Shown: in pieces, positions 49,001 to 57,000 of the stretch
How positions within the stretch are numbered: the first letter of the stretch is position 1
Layout: each line of letters begins with the position of its first letter
Assembly: GCA_964549105.1 (NCBI GenBank)
Contig: CAZJTZ010000015.1
Span: forward strand, 9,301-73,300
Reading direction: 5' to 3'
Length of the DNA stretch: 64,000 nucleotides
Source of the DNA: Hydrogenedens sp964549105
GTDB lineage: Bacteria > Hydrogenedentota > Hydrogenedentia > Hydrogenedentales > Hydrogenedentaceae
Notes under the pieces: generated by a model
Seen by the model: only the letters and a program-made list of their open reading frames with translations
Database searches by the model: none
What the model was told of the DNA's origin: nothing
Program-made: the position numbers and the translations under genes

Positions 49001-51627
49001 AAGACCCGCTATTTACCATTCCACCGACAGAAACGGACAACGGTGATTTAAGCCTATCATCCAACTCACCTGCTGTAAATCTGGGCGACCCTATTTCTTT
49101 AAATATCGAGTATGGTTCTGTGGTAGAAGATATTCGACAAAAACCCAGACTAAACATAGGAGAAATTTGCAAACCTGACGCAGGTGCTTTTGAACTATTT
49201 CCCCCTCCACCACCGACAATAACTCTTCTGGGAGATTCTATAATCAACTTAAATAAAGGTGATGTATATATTGAACCTGGCTATACCGCAGTAGATGGCT
49301 GTGGCACAGATATTACGGACTTAGTTGAAGTCGTATCCAATGTAGATGTTTTCAAACCAGGAAAATATACAGTTGAATATACTGTCATCTGCCCTTATAC
49401 AGAACAGCTTGCAAAAATGGTAAGAACAGTAAATATTCAGGGAATTGCAAATACGATAATACTTAACGGCGATACAACTGTAATTTTAGAATGTGGAAAT
49501 CAATACAGCGACCCGGGTGCGACAGCGTATGATTCTTACGGAAATGATGTCTCGAATGAAATTATTGTCAACAACAGTGATGTTATTTACATTCAACCCG
49601 GCGATTATTTTATAGAATATCATATAGACAAAACGACAACGCATCCCTTCATTTCCGCAAGGAGAAATATAATTGTTGTGGATACTCTCCCACCAATACT
49701 TGCTCTAATTGGGAGTAAAAAAATAACTGTCCCTTGTGGGACAATATGGTCAGACCCCGGTTATATCGCCTATGACCAATGCTCAGGCTTAGTAAATGTA
49801 ATTGTTAGTGGCTCTATAGATACAAACTCCTCAGGAACTTATACGCTTACTTATGCTACGGAAGACAATTATGGAAATCAAACTACTACAACAAGGATAG
49901 TGGTTGTAGACTGTAATATTCACGAATTGCAACCGTGTCAGAATCAATGTGCAAATGATAACGCCTTAATTGACGAAGATGGCGATGGACTTACATTGTG
50001 TATCGAAAATTGTATAGGAACATCAGACCAAAAGATTGATACAGATGACGATGGCATGTCTGACCTATTTGAAGCAACTTACAACTTAAATCCATTAGCC
50101 AATGATTCTAAAGAAGATACCGATTTAGATGGGCTATTAAATATTGAAGAGTTTCTCCAAAAAAGTAATCCCAGAGATTCAAATTCTCCATGGACGGCTA
50201 TGTATGTTTCTCCCTCAGGAAACGATAATGCGTCAGGAACATTAACTTCCCCATGGAAAACGATAATAAAAGCCATTACACATATCAGCATTTATGAACT
50301 TAAAAATTGCTCCATTGTGTTATTCCCTGGCAACTATTATGAAAATGTTTTTCTACTCGAAAACACAGTCTTGATGGGTATAACAACAAACGATATAAAT
50401 AATAGACCCGTAATTCATGGGTACATAACAGGTGCAGAAGGTGCAAAAGTATACTCCATAGATGTAGATTCCAAAACCCAAGTTGTAAATCCTGCCAAAG
50501 CCAATGCAAATGAATCTATACTCCTCAATTGTGGAAATACATCAATGCACATTAGAAATGTCCGTTTCTTCGGAATAGGCTCTGAAATAGGTATCTCCGC
50601 AGAAGGGGATAAACCTTACAATACAATCATTGAACGGTGTCTGTTCCAAAATTTAAAAACAGGCATTCGCATTGGTGATAGCATACCCATTATAAGAAAG
50701 TGCGAATTCAAAACAACGACTCTAACCAAGAGCGAAGATAATTCAGGAATATATGTAAAAGACAATGCTGGTAGCACGAATCCTTCTCATTCATTAGGCG
50801 ATGTTAATGACCCCAATACAGGCTGGAATACATTTGAAATGTCATCTGGAAAGGCTATCATCAATGAAAGGAATACAGAGATTAAAGCCCAAAACAACGA
50901 TTGGGGAACAGAAAACGAAGATGAAATATCAGGGTTGGTAACGGGAGAAGTTGATACCCAATATTATTTGGGTAAAGGAAAAGCACTAATAGCCTCTTCC
51001 CTTGCTTGCGTTGTCTGGAACGCTACGAATAGAGAGTCCGTTCTTAATGGTACCGTTACATTAACACCACAAATATATCCACCATTAACTCAAAATATAG
51101 ACGGAGTATATACCTTTCCTTCTATTCCAGATGGAACTTATACTATAAGCATTACAGCACCCAATTTTACCGCAAAACAAATTATAACGAATATACCTCA
51201 AGGAGAAATAAAATCTGAATCTATTGCATTGACACCCATATCTACCGAAGGGGAAAACAACGAGGGTGAACCCACAAATAAAGTCAAAGTACCCGATGTA
51301 AAAAACAAGACAGAAGAGGAAGCAAGACAAATGATAGCCTCTGTCGGCTTGCAAACATCAGCAGAAACAAAAAAAGAAAAGAGCAACGAGGTCGAAAAAG
51401 GTAAAGTGATAAGAACAGAACCACCCGCAGAAACAGAAGTAGATACAGGAACCGAAGTAGTATTAATAATTAGCAAAGGTGCAAAAAGACATTTCATCAT
51501 ATCCTGTGGTTCAGATAATCTCCCTATCCATTCCTATTTTTCCGATTACATAGTAGTAGGACTATTGATAAGTCTATTACTCATTCGAACTCCCCAAAAA
51601 AATATTCCTTCTGATAAAAATCAATAA
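46015..51627 (+). CDS. 1870-residue modular surface protein (SBBP-type N-domain, beta-helix, DUF5011, EF-hand, PASTA)
   Basis: The signal peptide is at the N-terminus (MNKKRISFILLMFFIFF). Order by residue: SBBP-type N-terminal domain (to ~240); degenerate SBBP repeats with IGGTGTDSIEDITV and FGGSGNDTALALG (~250-720); a right-handed beta-helix with GGGIYISNSNATISNSQF (~730-1060); three DUF5011-type domains (~1063-1300); and a calcium-binding thrombospondin-3-like stretch DEDGDGL/DTDDDGMSD/DTDLDGL (~1310-1390). A second parallel beta-helix with MYVSPSGND (~1396-1670), a carboxypeptidase-regulatory-like fold, a PASTA domain (~1756-1825) and a C-terminal helix YIVVGLLISLLLI near 1844 complete it. 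The C-terminal helix followed by a basic tail could anchor it in a membrane. Likely an adhesin or glycan-associated surface protein. Confidence 0.88.
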   Translation: MENNEMNKKRISFILLMFFIFFPAAIAFTSSSSKNFNNSYIENYFFLSKQPYHYFAISKNQYFEITPEKLKIWAWNHTKNTFSEPVEISFINSKSDTVFGSEETDIAYNFYSGNNPTNWITDSHACNKVCIPDVYKGIDLEFYFKGHELEFDFVISPQADKDQIILEINNDAYSFTDGGSILTIVNKDGYDFTFNIPEIYQPALKNQSIKQKAYAQFINLGKNTYQIVTNDYDKNHELVIDPILTLSTYLLLPYTNKPESLFNKIYLDYFDSITDIAVLGGSLMQPGVSPNLISFLCKISPSFGKTHYITFLDGSNDEYVHSIQHYSTGFNNSIILAGKTDSPDFPIINSVPPMSTQLNIGEQTGDYDGFITIFDQDLKMEFSTYIGGTGTDSIEDITVANNNLFFAGNTNSLDLPQVSLATVGKSKDIMPDGFWGVIKLLNPYEFLFVSYMKALNVDVKSIEATTSKIIISGDTTTGEPTFNPLIPETPVRGKDIFIQTYSYSGLSSTFASTPTSSVFFGGSKDEILEGSAIVSSSNILCLAGNTNSGDISGPIVTIPEQIVNPSYPFISIINIEDLAYLRPLGTYYIYGNRQDYITDIKSPNQNLRDFFISGYTNSDFNQFPWYSESLPYSPFSNTLNGSLNTKNYDAMIWALQWDTIQSSITPIWGTLFGGSGNDTALALGAVNNTHICIAGITDSVDLPLQGSPPISPDYLPCFYLASFNIPGKIIYVNPNSNGSPIDGSSWDRGFHTIQEAINNANNYDEIWVKTGEYNESLSINSLSNLIIYGGFTGTETNINTRDAWLNPTKILYSTPPTKGTINLGNPVLSLNNSMNISINGLIFDGGNNILGDGGGIYISNSNATISNSQFYNNYALGNGGAIYADNSFLSLVNCVFLKNICGGNGSAVFVNESTLDITHCTFAYNLNVSPTLEIGTVYVQGTTSVLEILNSIIWSRGDISSAQIIYPENIPYISLKNSIIQNISELPSTSKNILNEDPLFTIPPTETDNGDLSLSSNSPAVNLGDPISLNIEYGSVVEDIRQKPRLNIGEICKPDAGAFELFPPPPPTITLLGDSIINLNKGDVYIEPGYTAVDGCGTDITDLVEVVSNVDVFKPGKYTVEYTVICPYTEQLAKMVRTVNIQGIANTIILNGDTTVILECGNQYSDPGATAYDSYGNDVSNEIIVNNSDVIYIQPGDYFIEYHIDKTTTHPFISARRNIIVVDTLPPILALIGSKKITVPCGTIWSDPGYIAYDQCSGLVNVIVSGSIDTNSSGTYTLTYATEDNYGNQTTTTRIVVVDCNIHELQPCQNQCANDNALIDEDGDGLTLCIENCIGTSDQKIDTDDDGMSDLFEATYNLNPLANDSKEDTDLDGLLNIEEFLQKSNPRDSNSPWTAMYVSPSGNDNASGTLTSPWKTIIKAITHISIYELKNCSIVLFPGNYYENVFLLENTVLMGITTNDINNRPVIHGYITGAEGAKVYSIDVDSKTQVVNPAKANANESILLNCGNTSMHIRNVRFFGIGSEIGISAEGDKPYNTIIERCLFQNLKTGIRIGDSIPIIRKCEFKTTTLTKSEDNSGIYVKDNAGSTNPSHSLGDVNDPNTGWNTFEMSSGKAIINERNTEIKAQNNDWGTENEDEISGLVTGEVDTQYYLGKGKALIASSLACVVWNATNRESVLNGTVTLTPQIYPPLTQNIDGVYTFPSIPDGTYTISITAPNFTAKQIITNIPQGEIKSESIALTPISTEGENNEGEPTNKVKVPDVKNKTEEEARQMIASVGLQTSAETKKEKSNEVEKGKVIRTEPPAETEVDTGTEVVLIISKGAKRHFIISCGSDNLPIHSYFSDYIVVGLLISLLLIRTPQKNIPSDKNQ

Positions 51628-51950
51628 AAAACTACATTAGTAATAATTATTCCATCTAAAGGGTCATCCTAATCACGACAATATGAAATAGGTGATTGAA
51701 TAAAATAATCTGTTTTCCTCCTTGTGAACTTTGCGTCTTTCTTGGCAACCCTTGGCGGTAAATCCTTTATGTAAACCCTATTCGAGCCAATTTTAGTGAT
51801 TTAAGAACAAACAAATAAGAATGCAAGCAATCATATATCAACATAAAAAGACACTAATATTTTATGCAATATTTAAAAAAAGGACTTTTTAGACAGCCCT
51901 CATAGATGATACCGCGGAGGTACCGGTTGTTTGTGGAGGTATCGGGTTTT
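51628..51950. other. Intergenic region between surface protein gene and palindrome array
   Basis: About 320 bases with no supported gene. 51718-51770 contains a CTCCTTGTGAACTTTGCGTC-like stretch resembling a family of short dispersed repeats seen in many bacterial genomes; that identification is from memory only. Its right end enters the minisatellite (accgcggaggtaccggttg at 51911). Confidence 0.45.
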
Positions 51951-52959
51951 GGGGCGTATCGCTATACGCCCCTACGAAAATGCAATGATAGGTCAATTTA
52001 TTTCACAATGAAAATTACAGACATATTTATCTATGTTTTTATAAGATTTTAATACAGGATATTTAGCATGTGGTTCAATTCATAACCATAGCGGATAATT
52101 TATTTAACATGGTTGCATTCGTAGGGGCGTATTGACATACGCCCCCGTAGTTAATATCGCGGAGGCATCGTTTGTTTGCAGGGGTATCGGTTTTTGGGAT
52201 AGAGGCATTGGCGTAGTTAATACTGTAGAGGCATCGGTTGTTTGCAGGGGTATCGGGTTTTGGGGCGTATCGCTATACGCCCCTACATTGCCTTTTCTGG
52301 GAACATCGGTTATGACCAAAATATAAGATTTGTTGCGGTATTTGTGTTTCAACAAAATTGTCGTAAATATTACGATATAAAATAATTCTCATCATGTTCC
52401 CAATTTTTGGGATTGTCTATAATGTATTGTCGTATATGGTTTAATTCCCTCTCATTCCGGATAATGTGTTCGTAATAATTCCGTTGCCAGACAGATTTTA
52501 CACACAATCCACGCAATTGATTGATGCGCTTCGTGCTAACTGATTTGAAACCACGAATAATAGCACCCACCGTTTTTGACGGAGAACGAAACACACCTTT
52601 GGGTATATCTCGTCTTGTCTCATTATCATACGAACCTATACTTGGGTAAGGAAACACATCAGCAGCATATATATCCCCATTCTGGTGTAGGGGCGTATCG
52701 ATATACGCCCCCGTAGATAATACCGCGGAGGTATCGTTTGTTTGCAGGGGTATCGGGTTTTGGGATAGAGGCATTGGCGTAGTTAATACCGCGGAGGCAT
52801 CGGTTGTTTGCAGGGGTATCGGATTTTGGGATAGAGGCATTGGCGTAGATAATACCGCGGAGGTATCGGTTGTTCGTGGAGATATCGGGTTTTGGGATAG
52901 AGGCATTGGCGTAGTTAATACCGCGGAGGCATCGGTTGTTTGCAGGGGTATCGGGTTTT
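51951..52959. repeat. Tandem duplication, copy A (~1009 bp)
   Basis: This unit runs palindrome, an AT-rich 140-base segment (from gaaaatgcaatgataggtc), palindrome, minisatellite, palindrome, then the 3' half of the RAYT gene and a final palindrome plus minisatellite. The same order appears in copy B. The RAYT-derived part from about 52327 to 52690 looks identical to 53270-53632, apart from repeat-number differences. The duplication is therefore recent. Confidence 0.85.
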
Positions 52960-53005
52960 GGGGCGTATCGCTATACGCCCCTACGAAAATGCAATGATAG
53001 GTCAA
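52370..53005 (-). pseudogene. Truncated RAYT transposase copy (C-terminal half only)
   Basis: The 3' part (52370-52690) encodes the same C-terminal ~100 residues as the intact RAYT downstream of it, including FKSVSTKRINQLRG and VWQRNYYEHIIRNE. The N-terminal HUH half is missing and replaced by minisatellite and palindrome sequence, so the frame starts with MTYHCIF and is not a functional transposase. It is the remnant of the tandem duplication. Confidence 0.85.
52733..52955 (-). repeat. 66-bp coding minisatellite (about three to four units)
   Basis: Units of 66 bp, read on the minus strand, encode 22 residues of the form TPMPLSQNPIPLQTTDASAV. They contain a CCGCGG core with flanking GATACC/GGTATC arms. 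The unit length is a multiple of three, so expansions keep the frame. Single or partial units also occur at 52155-52260, 53160-53204 and 53660-53704. Confidence 0.8.
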
Positions 53006-53704
53006 TTTATTTCACAATGAAAATTACAGACATATTTATCTATGTTTTTATAAGATTTTAATACAGGATATTTAGCATGTGGTTCAATTCGTAACCATAG
53101 CAGATAATTTATTTAACATGGTTGCATTCGTAGGGGCGTATTGATATACGCCCCCGTAGATGATACCACGGAAGTATCGTTTGTTCGTGGAGATATCGGG
53201 TTTTGGGGCGTATCGCTATACGCCCCTACATTGCCTTTTCTGGGAACATCGGTTATGACCAAAATATAAGATTTGTTGCGGTATTTGTGTTTCAACAAAA
53301 TTGTCGTAAATATTACGATATAAAATAATTCTCATCATGTTCCCAATTTTTGGGATTGTCTATAATGTATTGTCGTATATGGTTTAATTCCCTCTCATTC
53401 CGGATAATGTGTTCGTAATAATTCCGTTGCCAGACAGATTTTACACACAATCCACGCAATTGATTGATGCGCTTCGTGCTAACTGATTTGAAACCACGAA
53501 TAATAGCACCCACCGTTTTTGACGGAGAACGAAACACACCTTTGGGTATATCTCGTCTTGTCTCATTATCATACGAACCTATACTTGGGTAAGGAAACAC
53601 ATCAGCAGCATATATATCCCCATTCTGGTGTAGGGGCGTATTGATATACGCCCTCATAGTTAATACCGCGGAGGCATCGGTTGTTCGCAGGGGTATCGGG
53701 TTTT
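52960..53704. repeat. Tandem duplication, copy B (~745 bp)
   Basis: Same arrangement as copy A but shorter, because it has fewer minisatellite units. Its RAYT portion is continuous with the intact gene. In the AT-rich segment only isolated substitutions separate the copies, such as cataaccatagcgg versus cgtaaccatagcag. Confidence 0.85.
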
Positions 53705-54020
53705 GGGGCGTATCGCTATACGCCCCTACATTGCCTTTTCTGGGAACATCGGTTATGACGATTATGCCGTGGATGTGATTGGGCATAAGAATAAATTCAT
53801 CTAAAAGGATGTTCGGACGAATGATTGTTGTTTTTATCCATTCTCCACAAACAATCTCACCATATTTGTTCAATATCATTTCACTATCTATAATCTTACC
53901 AAATAGACATTGCTTATCGTGTGTGCATAAGGTAATGAAATACACACCCGACAAAGAATAATCATAACCTAATAACCGTAATGAACGACGATGGTGAATC
54001 TCCGGTTTGTATCCCCTCAT
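53313..54020 (-). CDS. RAYT: REP-associated Y1 (HUH) transposase with in-frame palindrome/minisatellite insertion
   Basis: 235 residues. The N-terminal part has LSGVYFITLCTHDK and the histidine pair LMPNHIHGIIVI (HUH motif). The C-terminal part has the catalytic-tyrosine region VWQRNYYEHIIRNE and HIRQYIIDNP. Between them lie about 45 residues (GAYSDTPQNPIPL to NTPLHQNG) encoded by two REP-like palindromes and one minisatellite unit. The inserted length keeps the frame, and the fold can probably tolerate it as a surface loop. The start ATG overlaps the stop of the restriction-modification gene (ATGA), with GCAGG upstream. RAYTs nick single-stranded REP hairpins; many are single-copy and domesticated. 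Confidence 0.9.
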   Translation of the reverse strand: MRGYKPEIHHRRSLRLLGYDYSLSGVYFITLCTHDKQCLFGKIIDSEMILNKYGEIVCGEWIKTTIIRPNILLDEFILMPNHIHGIIVITDVPRKGNVGAYSDTPQNPIPLRTTDASAVLTMRAYINTPLHQNGDIYAADVFPYPSIGSYDNETRRDIPKGVFRSPSKTVGAIIRGFKSVSTKRINQLRGLCVKSVWQRNYYEHIIRNERELNHIRQYIIDNPKNWEHDENYFIS

Positions 54021-57000
54021 GCCTGCCTTTCTATGATTTTTATCTCGGAGTCGGTTAGATTGTATAGTTTGTAGACAAGATGGTCTATCTCCCTTTCGTA
54101 GGGGGTCGTGTCTGGTGAATTTTCATAATTTTCTGTCTTTTTTGCCTCAAGAATTTTATCTACCAGTACCTCTATCTGATGAACTATCGGCTCGTTATCA
54201 ACACCTATTGGAGGTATGGGGATTTTTTCAAAATTGTATTTATAATGACGATATGCTAAGGAACCAACTAATGTATCAAGACTATTTATATAGTTTATTA
54301 TTAATTTAGAATTTAGAACACCTAATTGCCACTTGTTTAATGAAGTAGTAAAATAGTTAGTATCAAGGATATAATAATCTTTGTTAATAAAGCAATAAAA
54401 TGTTTCTCCCACACTACACCACACCACTTTTTCTTTTTCGAACTCGTGGTAGTAACCGATTTGGTCTTGTGTTTCAAACCATTTATTGCCTGTTTTCTTT
54501 CTCGCATTAAAACCTAATTCAGGATATTTTTCCCCTGATTGTTCCAATTGCCTAATATCGAAATGGTCAAGAAAATATTTTTTTATTGCAGGATAATCAT
54601 CAATATTTAGTCTTAAAGACGGAAATGTTCCTATCACCCAAATCCCAGCCCATTGGTAGTAGTAGCGTTTGATGTCTCTTCCGCGGAGTATGGGTTTAAT
54701 GATGGCTTTGGTTCTTTCTTTTTCTGCTTCGTCTTGGCAATTGGCAAGTATTTTATCTCGTGTATTATTGTCTATTATAAAGGCTTCATTGAGACCAGTT
54801 TTTATTCCATAATAAATTTTCACATCCCATTCTTTGAGTGGTTTACCGATTTGTTCAATTTTTTCTTTGAGTCGTTGTTCAGCATCGTCGCCTATAAACC
54901 AGGCATCTGGTGTAAGTTTGCTTAATATTACGCCGTTCTCTTGCAGGAAACGGGCAAAGTCGAGGTTGTCTTTATTCTTTTCAGTAATTTTAACTGCATA
55001 TAGTTGGTTCTGATTTTTTGTTTTCTGTATGATGAGTATATTGGTGTCAACGGTGGCACTTTCGAACACATTGGGTCCGAGATCAATCAATATTTTAGGA
55101 TTGTAGTTCAAGAAGAATTTTCGGAGTTTTTCGCCATAGCCGGCACGCATCCATTTGTTGGAGGTGATAAAAATCAGATGTCCTTTATCATTGAGTAGAT
55201 TTATTCCTTTCTCGTAGAACAGGCAATAAATATCGCCGGTTCGGTCGAAGGTCTGATAGCCTTGTTCTTTATATAGGTCGGCAAATTTGATTTTTGAGTT
55301 GTATGCTTTTTGGAGTTGTATATACGGAGGGTTGCCTATGACGATGTCGAAGCCGTGGTTGACACCGAACATCCATTCAGGGTCAAAGAAGTCTGCATGA
55401 GTATTCTGGTCAAATGGGTCAAATTGTGTTATCTTCTCGGCTTTGTCGTTTGGAAAACCATTTTTCTCAAGTTCAATTTTTAATTGTTTCCGTAGTGAAG
55501 TTAGTTCTTTTTGCAGTTCATATTTTTCGGTTCGTTTGTTGGTATAGAATAATTTCTCTCTAATTTCAAAAAGTTTATTTTTTAGAAATTTGACTTCATC
55601 GCTTTCTAAATATAAATCTGTATCCAGCCCGATAAGTGTATTGGCGGCTACGAATTTGGTTTCGAGGTTAGGAAGTGCTCGGATGTCGCGATTTTCCTTG
55701 CTATCGTCAACCTCTTGTTCAATGAGGAGGGAAATAAAAAAGCGGAGTTTACTAATCTGAATGGCTATTTCCTGAATATCTACGCCAAAAATGCAGTGTT
55801 CAATAAGTCCTAATTTGCGGATGTAGTCGAGTGATTTGTTCTCTAACGATTTTTCTACTTCTGCCCTGATTTCTACGGCTATTTTGTCCAGGAGTCGTTT
55901 TTTCCATATTTTATTGTCTGGGTCGAGTTTATGGAGAGCCAGAACTAATTTATGTAAAATGCCCATTGGGAAGGCGCCGCTACCACAAGCAGGGTCAAGT
56001 ATTTTTACATTGCTCAGTGCTTCAATAATTGCGTTCTTTTCCCGGTCATTAAAGTCAGTTATATCATCATCATAAACAAATAATTTCCTTAACCTTGCCT
56101 CTAAACTTGATACCATTGGGTTAGAATTGACCCCTCCGTCGCTACGCGACACCTCCCCTTTGCAAGGTGAGGAGCCTTGATTATTTACCTGGTTCTGGTT
56201 AATTATTTTGTTTTGAGAGAACCAGCCAAAGTTTTTCTTAATCTCTTCCAATACATATTCCAGGTCTTCCCAAACTAATTTATTTTCAAACCTCAGCACT
56301 TTTACATCGTAATACTGCATGAAAGCATCTCTTTCCACATCATATTCGGAACCAGCAAAACTAAAATGTCCAGCCCCGTCTAGTTCTACTGCGAGTTTTT
56401 CCTCCGGGCAATAAAAATCAAGAATATATTTTCCTACACTATACTGTCTTCTAAATCTTCGACCTTGTAACTGTTTGTTTTTTAGTGCTGTCCAGAGTTT
56501 AGCCTCTGCGGGTGTGAGATTTTTTCTTAATTCTTTTCTAAATGATTTAAGTTCGGGAAGATTATATACATCTGTGGTGGGGGGTGTCGGATTAGGTAAC
56601 ATCAGGCTCTCCCCCTTTTCGAAAGGGGGAGTCGTTGTAGGGGGTGTCGGATTTGAATTGACCCCTCCGTCGCTATGCGACACCTCCCCTTTGCAAGGTG
56701 AGGAGCCTTGATTATTTACCTGGTTCTGGTTATGTTCTATGTTTTGTTTCAGGTATTGGACAAGTGATTCCGTGACCATGTAGTCCACAATTTCGCGAGG
56801 CGTGTAATAACTGCCTGTGGCATTGCGGGCAGTAGTGGCAGTTTCAGGATTGTATGAGGCTAACAGATTCTCAAACACTTTGCCAAGTAGTTCTGGGTCA
56901 AGTGCAATTTCCTCATCAATTGGCGTATTTTCATCAGTTGTAAAGTTATAACTTTTCAAAATGGGAAACAGACCACGAACCTTTCGACTTGTCCCACTTT

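Larger units (their letters stand above)
51951..53726. repeat. Array of nine REP-like palindromes
   Basis: The core is GGGGCGTAT, four loop bases, ATACGCCCC. Copies start at 51951, 52124, 52262, 52690, 52960, 53133, 53205, 53633 (one mismatch in the right arm) and 53705. Loops are CGCT, TGAC, CGAT or TGAT. In several copies a GTAG/CTAC extension lengthens the stem to about 12-13 bp. The palindromes lie inside and around the RAYT gene and its fragments, and several are translated in frame. Such palindromes are the classic substrates of RAYT transposases. Confidence 0.9.

Noticed and set aside
52733..52955. Possible CRISPR array because of regularly spaced repeats
   Set aside because: The repeats are contiguous 66-bp coding units with no unique spacers, and no Cas genes are present. 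It is a minisatellite.
51951..53726. GC-rich palindromes as Rho-independent terminators
   Set aside because: They lack a downstream T-tract, lie inside reading frames and occur nine times in one locus, which fits REP-like elements.
56655..56732. 78-bp repeats as target-site duplications of a transposon
   Set aside because: They are far longer than any typical target-site duplication and contain internal hairpins; REP-like elements or recombination substrates are more likely.
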